Assembly (NCBI GenBank): GCA_019312835.1
Contig: JAFDCJ010000245.1
Coordinates: forward strand, 1 to 42,471
Reading direction: 5' to 3'
From: Deltaproteobacteria bacterium
Lineage (GTDB): Bacteria > Desulfobacterota > Desulfobacteria > Desulfobacterales > JAFDCJ01
DNA length: 42,471 nt
In this document: piece by piece, positions 33,300 to 40,653 of the stretch
Layout: every line of letters starts with the position of its first letter
Numbering within the stretch: position 1 is the first letter of the stretch
Translations under genes and position numbers: made by a program
Notes under the pieces: model-generated
What the model was told of the DNA's origin: nothing
The model's database searches: none
Seen by the model: the letters and a program-made list of their open reading frames with translations, nothing else

Positions 33300-35729
33300 A
33301 TGATTCCAAACGAAACCAATAGCGAAATCAGTATCGAGAAGGAGATGAAAAAATCCTATCTCGATTACGCCATGAGTGTCATTATCGGTCGCGCGCTGCC
33401 GGATGTACGCGACGGTCTGAAACCCGTGCATCGGCGCGTGCTCTATGCCATGCGGGAGCTCAAAAACGACTGGAACAAGGCCTATAAAAAATCCGCCCGC
33501 ATTGTTGGTGATGTGATTGGTAAATACCATCCCCATGGTGACACGGCAGTTTACGATACGATCGTTCGTCTGGCCCAGGATTTTTCGATGCGCTACCCCC
33601 TGGTGGACGGCCAGGGAAACTTTGGCTCTGTTGACGGGGACCGGCCGGCTGCCATGCGCTACACCGAGATCCGGATGCAGCGCCTGGCGCACGAGATGCT
33701 CGAGGACCTGGACAAAGAGACCGTGGATTTTGTGCCCAACTATGACGAATCGCTTAGCGAACCGTCCGTGCTGCCCTCCAAGATTCCCTCGCTGTTGATA
33801 AACGGGTCGGCGGGGATTGCCGTTGGAATGGCCACCAATATTCCGCCGCACAATCTTTCTGAAGTGATCGATGCCATCAAGGCCGTTATCGATAACCCCG
33901 GCGTCACCTGGAAGGAGTTGATGCAATATGTTCCCGGCCCTGATTTTCCCACCGGCGGCATTATTTACGGAACCAATGGGATCAGGGAAGCGTATAAAAA
34001 AGGTCGCGGACTCTTTAAAATCAGAGCCCGGGTGATGGTCGAAACGGACAAGCACAGCCAACAGGAGACCATCGTGATCAATGAGTTACCCTACCAGGTC
34101 AACAAGGCCAAGCTGGTCGAGAAGATCGCTGAGCTGGTCAGGGATAAGCATATCCAGGGCATACGCTATGTGCGGGACGAATCGGACCGGGAAGGCATGC
34201 GTATTGCGGTGGGGCTCAAAAGAGACCAGATTGCCGGGGTTGTCATTAATCAACTCTATAAAATGACGCGCATGGAAACAACCTTCGGCGTTATTTTTCT
34301 GGCAATTGTCAACAACCGCCCCGAACTTCTAAATTTTAAGGAGATTCTGGAATATTTTATTCTGCATCGTAAAGAAATTGTCATTCGTCGCACCCGCTTT
34401 GATTTGAAAAAAGCCGAAGACCGGGCCCACATTCTGGAGGGTTTGAAAATCGCTCTCGATAACCTGGATGACGTCGTGGCCCTGATTCGAAGGTCCCAAT
34501 CCCCCGCAGAGGCTAAAGAGAAGTTGATTGAACAATACGGTCTGACACCGATCCAGGCCCAGGCGATCCTGGATATGCGGCTTCAGCGGCTCACGGGCCT
34601 TGAGCGCGAGAAAATAGTGGAAGAATATAAAAATCTGCTTAAGGATATTGCCCGCTTCAAAGAGATCCTGGCCAATGAAAGGCTGGTTCTCAACATCATT
34701 AAAGATGAACTTACCGAGATCCAGCGGGAATATGGCGATCCGCGCAACACCGAGCTTGTCGAGCATACCAAAGAAATCTCCATTGAAGACATGATCGTCG
34801 AAGAGGATATGGTCGTCACTATTTCCAAGCGCGGCTATATCAAGCGCAATCCCATCACCCTATACCGCAGCCAGCGCCGCGGAGGGAAGGGAAAAACCGG
34901 TATGGGAACCAAAGAAGATGATTTTGTCGAGCATTTGTTTGTGGCTTCGACCCACCACACCTTTATGTTTTTTACCAATAAAGGCAAAGTCTATTGGTGC
35001 AAGGTCTACGATATCCCCCAGGCGGGACGCATGAGCCTTGGGAAAGCCATCGTCAATTTGTTGAATTTTGAACCGGGGGAAAAGCTGACGACCGTATTGC
35101 CGGTTCCGAATTTTGAGCCCGGGTACCACGTGCTGATGGCCACCAGCAATGGACTCATAAAGAAAACAGATCTGATGGCGTTCAGCCGGCCCAGAGCCGG
35201 CGGTATTATTGCCCTGAACCTGATGGCTGATGACGAATTGATCGCCGCCCGCATCACCGATGGCTCCCTGAACGTGTTTTTAGGCTCTTTGATGGGCAAG
35301 GCGATCCGATTCCATGAGTCCAATATTCGACCTTCCGGCCGCACATCGATGGGCGTGCGGGGGATGAAATTGGATGCCGGTGACAGGATAGTGGCCATGG
35401 AAGTATTAACCCATGGGCAGACCCTGTTCTCCGTTACCGAAAATGGTTACGGAAAGCAAACGTCCATCGATGAGTATCCCGTTCAACAGCGGGGCGGGAA
35501 GGGCGTTATCTCCATTAAAACCACCGAACGCAACGGTCTCGTCGTATCCAGCTTGCTGGTGGATGTGGCAAATGATCTGATGCTGATGACGAATATCGGG
35601 AAAATTATCCGCATGCCCATCGAGGGCATTTCCGTTATCAGCCGTAACACCCAGGGAGTCAAGCTAATGGAGCTGGCGGCCGGTGAGCGGATCGTGGGCG
35701 CCGCGCGCTTGGCTGAGAGAGATGAATAG
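33300..35729 (+). CDS. gyrA: DNA gyrase subunit A
   Basis: 809-aa subunit carrying the DNA-cleaving tyrosine (Y121 in [10 protein letters not shown]). Winged-helix and tower regions are standard ([20 protein letters not shown]). The gyrase-specific GyrA box QRRGGKG is present near residue 524, which tells it from topoisomerase IV ParC; a degenerate repeat QQRGGKG lies near 726. Quinolone-pocket position 83 (E. coli) is Thr (T82, in [10 protein letters not shown]), with Asp kept at the 87-equivalent. Start ATG 33300 with GGAG 5 nt upstream; GTG 33294 is not preferred. gyrB is not in the window. gpsA follows after 137 bp. Confidence 0.97.
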   Translation: MIPNETNSEISIEKEMKKSYLDYAMSVIIGRALPDVRDGLKPVHRRVLYAMRELKNDWNKAYKKSARIVGDVIGKYHPHGDTAVYDTIVRLAQDFSMRYPLVDGQGNFGSVDGDRPAAMRYTEIRMQRLAHEMLEDLDKETVDFVPNYDESLSEPSVLPSKIPSLLINGSAGIAVGMATNIPPHNLSEVIDAIKAVIDNPGVTWKELMQYVPGPDFPTGGIIYGTNGIREAYKKGRGLFKIRARVMVETDKHSQQETIVINELPYQVNKAKLVEKIAELVRDKHIQGIRYVRDESDREGMRIAVGLKRDQIAGVVINQLYKMTRMETTFGVIFLAIVNNRPELLNFKEILEYFILHRKEIVIRRTRFDLKKAEDRAHILEGLKIALDNLDDVVALIRRSQSPAEAKEKLIEQYGLTPIQAQAILDMRLQRLTGLEREKIVEEYKNLLKDIARFKEILANERLVLNIIKDELTEIQREYGDPRNTELVEHTKEISIEDMIVEEDMVVTISKRGYIKRNPITLYRSQRRGGKGKTGMGTKEDDFVEHLFVASTHHTFMFFTNKGKVYWCKVYDIPQAGRMSLGKAIVNLLNFEPGEKLTTVLPVPNFEPGYHVLMATSNGLIKKTDLMAFSRPRAGGIIALNLMADDELIAARITDGSLNVFLGSLMGKAIRFHESNIRPSGRTSMGVRGMKLDAGDRIVAMEVLTHGQTLFSVTENGYGKQTSIDEYPVQQRGGKGVISIKTTERNGLVVSSLLVDVANDLMLMTNIGKIIRMPIEGISVISRNTQGVKLMELAAGERIVGAARLAERDE

Positions 35730-35866
35730 CGGGTCTATCGACCGCTGTGATCGAACCTTATTTGCAGGTATGATAACACCCTTTCGAGGGTCAAACCCGT
35801 CATGCAACGAACCACGGACAACAACCAACGGACACTGGATATACAAGCTTAATCGGGATGAACGGT

Positions 35867-36907
35867 ATGGAACTAAACAATGATATAGATCCGAATGAAA
35901 TTAAGATTGGTGTCGTCGGCGCGGGAAGCTGGGGGACGGCACTGGCTAATTTAATGGCCTCGAAGGGCTTTGACATCGATTTATGGGTGTTTGAAAAGGA
36001 AGTCGTCAGCCAGATTCTCGAGTCCGGGGAAAATCAGTATTTCCTTCCGGGTGTTAAATTATCCGCCAACCTGAGACCCCACAATGATCTTGCCAAGGTC
36101 GTTTCCGGCAAGGATTTGCTGCTGGTGGTGGTTCCATCCCATGTCATGCGGGAGACCACCCTGATAATGGCGGACCATGTTTCTAAAAAAGCGATTGTTG
36201 CATCGGCTTCCAAAGGAATTGAAAATAAGACCCACCTCACCATGAACGGGGTCCTGCAAGAAACCCTGCCTCAGGTTCCATCCGAGCACTTCGCGGTGAT
36301 ATCAGGTCCGAGTTTTGCCAAAGAGGTTGCCCTAAATCTTCCAACGGTTGTGACGGTCGCCTCCAAAGATATGCAGATTGCCACCCTGGTGCAACAGGTG
36401 CTGGTGACGCCGTATTTCCGGGTTTATACCAGTGATGACGTCATCGGTGTCGAGCTGGGGGGATCTTTGAAAAACGTCATTGCATTAGCGGCCGGTGTGA
36501 TTGATGGGCTGCAGCTGGGATTGAACACCCGGGCGGCTTTGATCACCCGGGGGATGACCGAAATCAGGCGACTGGGGGTGCGGCTGGGGGCCAACCCGCG
36601 GACGTTTACCGGCCTGGCCGGGTATGGAGATTTGATCCTGACCTGTACGGGCGATCTGAGCCGCAATCACACGGTTGGCAAAAAAATAGGCGAGGGACAG
36701 AAGGTAGACGATATCCTGGGGGAAATGCGCATGGTGGCCGAAGGGGTCAAAACGGCCAAGTCCGTCTATAATCTATCGCGCAAGCTGGGCGTTGAAATGC
36801 CGATCTCCCACGAGATCTACCGTATTCTGTATGAAGATCTCGATCCCAAGGAGGCTGTGTATCGGTTGATGACGAGGGATCTCAAGCAGGAGCTTGACGA
36901 AATCTAG
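35867..36907 (+). CDS. gpsA: Glycerol-3-phosphate dehydrogenase [NAD(P)+]
   Basis: 346-aa enzyme reducing dihydroxyacetone phosphate to sn-glycerol-3-phosphate, the backbone of phospholipids. N-terminal Rossmann motif GVVGAGSWGTALANLMA near residue 16, the substrate region SASKGIENKT near 115, ISGPSFAKEVA near 146, and the catalytic Lys block GVELGGSLKNVIALAAGVID near 194, then NTRAALITRGMTEI. Length is normal. ATG 35867 has CGGGA 8 nt upstream; ATG 35858 three codons earlier is possible but has no spacing. The stop codon's last base is the first base of a 144-bp inverted-repeat element. Confidence 0.96.
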   Translation: MELNNDIDPNEIKIGVVGAGSWGTALANLMASKGFDIDLWVFEKEVVSQILESGENQYFLPGVKLSANLRPHNDLAKVVSGKDLLLVVVPSHVMRETTLIMADHVSKKAIVASASKGIENKTHLTMNGVLQETLPQVPSEHFAVISGPSFAKEVALNLPTVVTVASKDMQIATLVQQVLVTPYFRVYTSDDVIGVELGGSLKNVIALAAGVIDGLQLGLNTRAALITRGMTEIRRLGVRLGANPRTFTGLAGYGDLILTCTGDLSRNHTVGKKIGEGQKVDDILGEMRMVAEGVKTAKSVYNLSRKLGVEMPISHEIYRILYEDLDPKEAVYRLMTRDLKQELDEI

Positions 36908-37050
36908 AATTGGTTTCAGAATAACCATCTTTTGGCCGATGGCGGCGTTGCTCGCCGCAGAAAAATGCTCACGTACTTCGTGTACGCTCCGCTTTTTCTG
37001 CAACTCGCGCCTTGCCCTCGACCAAAACTTGGCAATTCTGAAACCAATTC
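36907..37050. mobile_element. REP/MITE-like element with perfect 16-bp terminal inverted repeats
   Basis: GAATTGGTTTCAGAAT (36907-36922) and its exact reverse complement (37035-37050) bound a 144-bp element. Inside, TTTTGG (36930-36935) pairs with CCAAAA (37022-37027), and GCAGAAAAA (36957-36965) with TTTTTCTGC (36993-37001), around a central CGTAC-ttcgt-GTACG. The whole folds as nested stems. It codes for nothing, so would need a trans-acting transposase; none is in the window. The first base overlaps the gpsA stop, which suggests precise insertion at the gene end or co-evolution with it. Confidence 0.75.
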
Positions 37051-37081
37051 AAGTTTATTTAATTTAAGGGGTGTCGCGGAA

Positions 37082-37804
37082 ATGGGGGAGAAGAAGGGGC
37101 ATAAAGGGGCGGGGCACCGGCAGCGGCTGCGGCAGCGGTTCCTTAATTCCGGGTTGGAAGGCTTCCATGACTACGAAGTGGTCGAATTGCTGCTGACCCT
37201 GGCAACCCCGCGCAAAGATTGCAAGGATGCGGCCAAGGCAGCCCTGGCAGAGTTTAAAACCCTGCAGGCTGTCCTGGAAGCATCCTCTTATGAGCTCTGT
37301 AAAATTGAAGGAATCGGCCCCAAAAACTCGTTTGGGATCAAACTGGTCAAAGCGGTTTCGGACCGGTATCGTGAAAAAAAATTGATCCAAAAAGTTCCGC
37401 TGAACAATTCCCGGGAACTAATGGATTTTCTTAACCATGATATCGGGGACAAAACCCGTGAGTATTTCAAAATTATTTTTCTGGATTCGAAAAACCGGGT
37501 TATTGCCACCGAAACCCATTCAAAGGGGACGCTGACCGCCAGCAGTGTCTATCCGCGGGAAGTCGTGCATTCCGCCCTGGCCAACAAAGCGGCGGCGCTT
37601 ATTTTCGCCCATAACCATCCATCTGGCGATCCGCAACCATCGCCTGACGATGTTGCCGTTACCCGTCAGCTTGTTTACGCCGGCAAGGTAATGGGGCTTG
37701 CGGTTCACGAGCACATCATTGTCGGCGACAATTGTTATTACAGTTTTGCGGATCAAGGCCAAATTGCACAAATGAGCCGGGAGTTTGACCTGCACTTCAA
37801 ATAA
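37082..37804 (+). CDS. radC: RadC family protein (JAB/MPN domain)
   Basis: 240 residues. An N-terminal helix-hairpin-helix-like part (HRQRLRQRFLNSGLEGFHDY, LCKIEGIGPKNSFGIKLVKA) precedes the JAB/MPN+ domain with metal motif HNHPSGDPQPSPDD near residue 180 and the upstream Glu in the HxHx7Sx2D-type site. RadC was once linked to recombination repair; its true role is disputed, and the fold suggests a metalloprotease or peptidase-like activity. Start ATG 37082 gives the family N-terminus; the frame running from 36932 crosses the inverted-repeat element and is not used. One base separates its stop from the next gene. Confidence 0.94.
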   Translation: MGEKKGHKGAGHRQRLRQRFLNSGLEGFHDYEVVELLLTLATPRKDCKDAAKAALAEFKTLQAVLEASSYELCKIEGIGPKNSFGIKLVKAVSDRYREKKLIQKVPLNNSRELMDFLNHDIGDKTREYFKIIFLDSKNRVIATETHSKGTLTASSVYPREVVHSALANKAAALIFAHNHPSGDPQPSPDDVAVTRQLVYAGKVMGLAVHEHIIVGDNCYYSFADQGQIAQMSREFDLHFK

Positions 37805-37805
37805 A

Positions 37806-38129
37806 ATGACGCATGACCTTAAAAAACGACCTGAATGCTTCGGGCAGCTTGACATTGTTTTTCCCATGGGTGAAGACGGGCTGCGGCATTCGCCCGAAAA
37901 CTGCCTGGCGTGCGAGGAAAAGACCGATTGCCTGCGGACGGGTCTGAAGGGTAGGGCCGGGCTTGCGGTTCATGAGGAACACGTTCATAGATCTTACGAC
38001 TCCGGAATGATCGGGTTTGCGCAAAGATGGTCACAGAAAAAGACCATCGATCGCCGCCGCAGCCGTCGGGGGTCATCTATAATCAGAAAACTGTTGGGCA
38101 GGTGTTGGCAGAAACTTTCACCCGATTAG
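37806..38129 (+). CDS. Small Cys-motif protein downstream of radC
   Basis: 107 residues. The first 45 look conserved: RPECFGQLDIVFPMGEDGLR then SPENCLACEEKTDCLR, with three spaced Cys of the kind that bind a zinc or a small cluster. The rest is basic and Arg/Ser-rich (KKTIDRRRSRRGSSIIRKLL). I recall proteins with the start PECFGxLxxVFPMGxDGLR in Desulfobacterota but no function. ATG 37806 lies one base after the radC stop, so the two are surely co-translated. No ribosome-binding site of its own beyond the end of radC. Confidence 0.72.
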   Translation: MTHDLKKRPECFGQLDIVFPMGEDGLRHSPENCLACEEKTDCLRTGLKGRAGLAVHEEHVHRSYDSGMIGFAQRWSQKKTIDRRRSRRGSSIIRKLLGRCWQKLSPD

Positions 38130-38162
38130 AACGCTAGCGCGCGTGATAAACTATTCTTGACT

Positions 38163-38180
38163 CTCCGCCAGCGGCGGATC
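38163..38180. repeat. Copy of the CTCCGCC-GGCGGATC hairpin
   Basis: CTCCGCC-agc-GGCGGATC is identical to 28119-28136 except for one loop base. It lies 14 nt before the VTT gene start. A small dispersed palindrome, perhaps a REP unit. Confidence 0.6.
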
Positions 38181-38193
38181 CGGATTGGCAAAC

Positions 38194-38901
38194 ATGGCCC
38201 CGCAATCTTCACGTTTATATCTAAAAATTCTGGTTACTTTAATTTTAGGTGCCCTGCTGTTGCTGGGGATTCTGTTGCGTGAATCACTCTGGGCGCATGT
38301 CACTTATTTTTATGATTTGCTGACGGACCGTGACCGGATAAGACTCTTTATCACTTCGTTCGGGTGGGGGGCGCCCCTGGTTTTTATGGGGATTCAAATT
38401 CTGCAGGTGATTTTTGCCCCTGTTCCGGGTGAAGCCACCGGTTTCATCGGCGGCTACCTGTTCGGCGTTCTCGAAGGATTTCTTTACTCCAGTGCGGCCC
38501 TGGCAGTGGGCTCCTGGATAAATTTTTCCATCGGGCGATTTTTCGGCATACGCTTTGTTCGGAAAATGATACCGCCGGACAAATTCGAGCGATTTGATTC
38601 AATGCTCAAGCGCCAGGGGCTAATCGTATTGTTTTTGCTTTTTGTCTTTCCCGGGTTTCCCAAAGACTACCTGTGCCTGTTTCTTGGCTTAAGCACCCTG
38701 CCGCTAAAAGTATTTATTCTACTAGCGGCTGTCGGTCGGATGCCCGGCACCTTTTTGCTGAGTCTCCAGGGAGCTTACCTTTACGAAGAAAATTATCTTT
38801 TCCTGGGCATAGCGGCGGGGGCTTGCGCCCTGCTGGCCGGCATTGCTTACTGGTACCGTGAACGCCTTTATCGATGGGCCGAGAAATTCAACGGCAAATA
38901 G
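38194..38901 (+). CDS. VTT-domain (TVP38/TMEM64, DedA-like) membrane protein
   Basis: 235 residues, five to six membrane segments. The VTT core is seen: FGWGAPLVFMGIQILQVIFA, then PVPGEATGFIGGYLFGVLEG (half-helix re-entrant loop), LAVGSWINFSIGRFFG, and FLLFVFPGFPKDYLCLFLGL followed by FILLAAVGRMPGTFLLSLQG with the family's Gly-Arg-x-Pro-Gly. Members work in lipid scrambling or membrane homeostasis; bacterial roles are little known. ATG 38194 is taken over an in-frame TTG at 38185. A good terminator starts within its stop codon. Confidence 0.88.
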   Translation: MAPQSSRLYLKILVTLILGALLLLGILLRESLWAHVTYFYDLLTDRDRIRLFITSFGWGAPLVFMGIQILQVIFAPVPGEATGFIGGYLFGVLEGFLYSSAALAVGSWINFSIGRFFGIRFVRKMIPPDKFERFDSMLKRQGLIVLFLLFVFPGFPKDYLCLFLGLSTLPLKVFILLAAVGRMPGTFLLSLQGAYLYEENYLFLGIAAGACALLAGIAYWYRERLYRWAEKFNGK

Positions 38902-38925
38902 CGCCTGCGGCGCTATTGGTTTTTT
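38897..38925 (+). terminator. Terminator starting in the VTT stop codon
   Basis: AATAGCGCC-tgc-GGCGCTATT (38897-38917) is a perfect 9-bp stem with a 3-nt loop, followed by GG and six T. The TAG stop (38899-38901) is inside the left arm. Confidence 0.85.
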
Positions 38926-39334
38926 GATATTCGTTATTAGTTTATTGGTCAGTGAAGGAGTTTGCGCTGTTATGCCCGCACAGCAGCGTGTCTCGCAGCT
39001 GTCAAAACGCGGCATACCCGGCTTTACATCATGCGGGGTTTGACCCGGAATCCAGTTCTTTACCACCGTGTTCCCAACCTGGATGCCGGTTCAAGTCCGG
39101 CATGACGACCAGAATGTGAGCGTTTGCTGACAGTCTGACACGGTCTCGCCGGCGGGAATTAACTTTATCCAAATCATGATGAATAAATAACTGATAACTT
39201 CCATTTGGACCTTTTGCTCAACTGGAGTCCTAAGTTTTTGGAATTGCCGTGAATTCTCCCTTTATATCCTCATTATTTCATGTTATCATTAAAACATTAT
39301 CAGAACGCGGAACTGACAGGAACAGGAGCAAAAA
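38926..39334. other. Intergenic region with dRS3-like hairpin
   Basis: No gene seen. It includes CTGGATGCCGGTTCAAGTCC followed by GGCATGAC (39079-39106), whose ATGCCGG/CCGGCAT stem with 7-nt loop belongs to the widespread GTCAT-CCGG...GGATCCAG class of repeats (inverse orientation to 8622-8648), and a half copy (GACCCGGAATCCAG) near 39043. The last 30 bp hold the GGAG ribosome-binding site of the next gene. Confidence 0.5.
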
Positions 39335-40396
39335 TTGGCCTCGTGGAATTTCAGAGAAGAATTGAGTCAAGCGGATCGTATTCGAAGATCCTATTACGAA
39401 CTGCTTAGAGACGAGCTGGATCAATTTTTATTGCAGTATGCACTGATTGACTCCTACCATAATTTCGTATCCCAGAAAATTCCGTTCCCCTTTGTGGAGA
39501 AGCGCGAGTTGAAGCCCCGCGCGCGCATACCCGACCAGGAATACGATAGTCAGAATGCTTTCCTGGTCATTTTTGTTGAAGACATTATAACCAGCGAGCA
39601 CAAGAAGTACATGCGCTTTTTCGATGTCAATAAAACCACCAAGACCAATTTGACGCAGTTTAAAACCCTTGCGTTGTCACAAAAATTCGATCGCAATGCC
39701 AAATATCTGGAATCGGTCCATTTTAACAACTTCATCAAACAGCTCCTGCCGGTCGATTATGCGCTTTTGATCCAGCGGGACCCGGTCGGCAAGGCCAAAA
39801 ACCGGTACAGCCTGTCGCATTTCCATGTCCGCATTGACTGGCCCATTGCCGATGCGGCTGAAGATCTAGCCCAGAGTCTGCGCTATATATCCAAGGATCT
39901 ATATGAAAAAGGGGATAAATACGCGGAGGATATTCAAAAGAAGTTTTTTGAATATTATGGTTTGCCGGTGATGGCCGGCGGCAGAAGAACAGCCGCCATT
40001 GTGGCCGCTCAGTACATGAAAAAAATTCCCGGCATAACCACTGTATATGTCGGCAGCAGTGAAACGCGGTCCCTTATTCGGATTTCTGAAAGGGGGGTGT
40101 CCAAGTCGGCTTTAATGAAGTTTTCTCCTAAAGAAGTGGAACAAATTGCCGAGACCACGGGCCTGGCACCTCAAACCTTCAAGAAGAATTATGTCGTTGC
40201 CCGGCAAAAAAAAGATTGCGTCTGTATTTTCCAGGCAACCTATGCGCGCACATCACATTCCCGGCCTTCGGAAGACGGCAAATTACGCGACATCATAACC
40301 GACCTGTACTGGCTGACCGTCGGCGAGCAGCATATCCTGCCAAAACCCAATATCTGGAAATATCCACCGCTGCCAATAAACATCATATACACTTAG
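39335..40396 (+). CDS. Unrecognised 353-aa soluble protein
   Basis: 353 residues, no signal peptide, no membrane helix, no motif I can place. Balanced composition, rich in Lys, Tyr and Phe. Features: an N-terminal helical part (residues 1-55), ARIPDQEYDSQNAFLVIFVE near 75, a strand-rich centre (YALLIQRDPVGKAKNRYSLS), and a segment GGRRTAAIVAAQYMKKIPGI near 220 that resembles a small nucleotide-fold helix but lacks a Walker motif. A CVCIF pair is near 299. Start: TTG 39335 with AGGAG 6 nt upstream; no ATG fits as well. Flanked by a repeat-rich gap and, convergently, by PBP1A. Gene is real by length and ribosome-binding site; function unknown. Confidence 0.7.
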   Translation: MASWNFREELSQADRIRRSYYELLRDELDQFLLQYALIDSYHNFVSQKIPFPFVEKRELKPRARIPDQEYDSQNAFLVIFVEDIITSEHKKYMRFFDVNKTTKTNLTQFKTLALSQKFDRNAKYLESVHFNNFIKQLLPVDYALLIQRDPVGKAKNRYSLSHFHVRIDWPIADAAEDLAQSLRYISKDLYEKGDKYAEDIQKKFFEYYGLPVMAGGRRTAAIVAAQYMKKIPGITTVYVGSSETRSLIRISERGVSKSALMKFSPKEVEQIAETTGLAPQTFKKNYVVARQKKDCVCIFQATYARTSHSRPSEDGKLRDIITDLYWLTVGEQHILPKPNIWKYPPLPINIIYT

Positions 40397-40448
40397 ATAA
40401 GTGCTCATCTTAATTATTCGCGCCATATCGCTGATGGTTCAAATTTAT

Positions 40449-40580
40449 AAAATTCCAAGCACCAATAAACAAATAAAAAACAATATCCAAATTCGAATCA
40501 CCGATGACCCAAACATTTTTGGAATTTGAGTCATTGAATTTTGGGATTTATTTGGGATTTGTGTTTTGTGATTTGGAAAT
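40449..40580. repeat. TGGTGCTTG-family element between convergent genes
   Basis: Left arm 40449-40518 (ATTCCAAGCACCAATAAACA, CAATATCCAAATTCGAATCA, ATGACCCAAAC) and right arm 40519-40580 (TTTTTGGAATTTGAGTCATT, GGGATTTATTTGGGATTTGT). The loop is nearly absent. Same words as the elements at 8518, 16560 and 29724. Sits between the unknown 353-aa gene and PBP1A. Confidence 0.78.
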
Positions 40581-40653
40581 TAATAGGATCAACGGGGGAA
40601 AACGGGTTGACAGAACCAATTCAGGTTTAACAAACCAAAAGTAAGGCCCGGCT

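Noticed and set aside
33243-34061. Minus-strand 272-aa open frame over the gyrA start
   Set aside because: Complete antisense of the conserved gyrA N-terminus; a by-product of its codon pattern.
36907-37050. Complete insertion sequence
   Set aside because: Only 144 bp and no transposase frame, so at most a non-autonomous element.
36932-37081. Longer N-terminus for RadC
   Set aside because: The extension is the translated inverted-repeat element; RadC proteins start at the MGEKKGHKGAGHRQR region.
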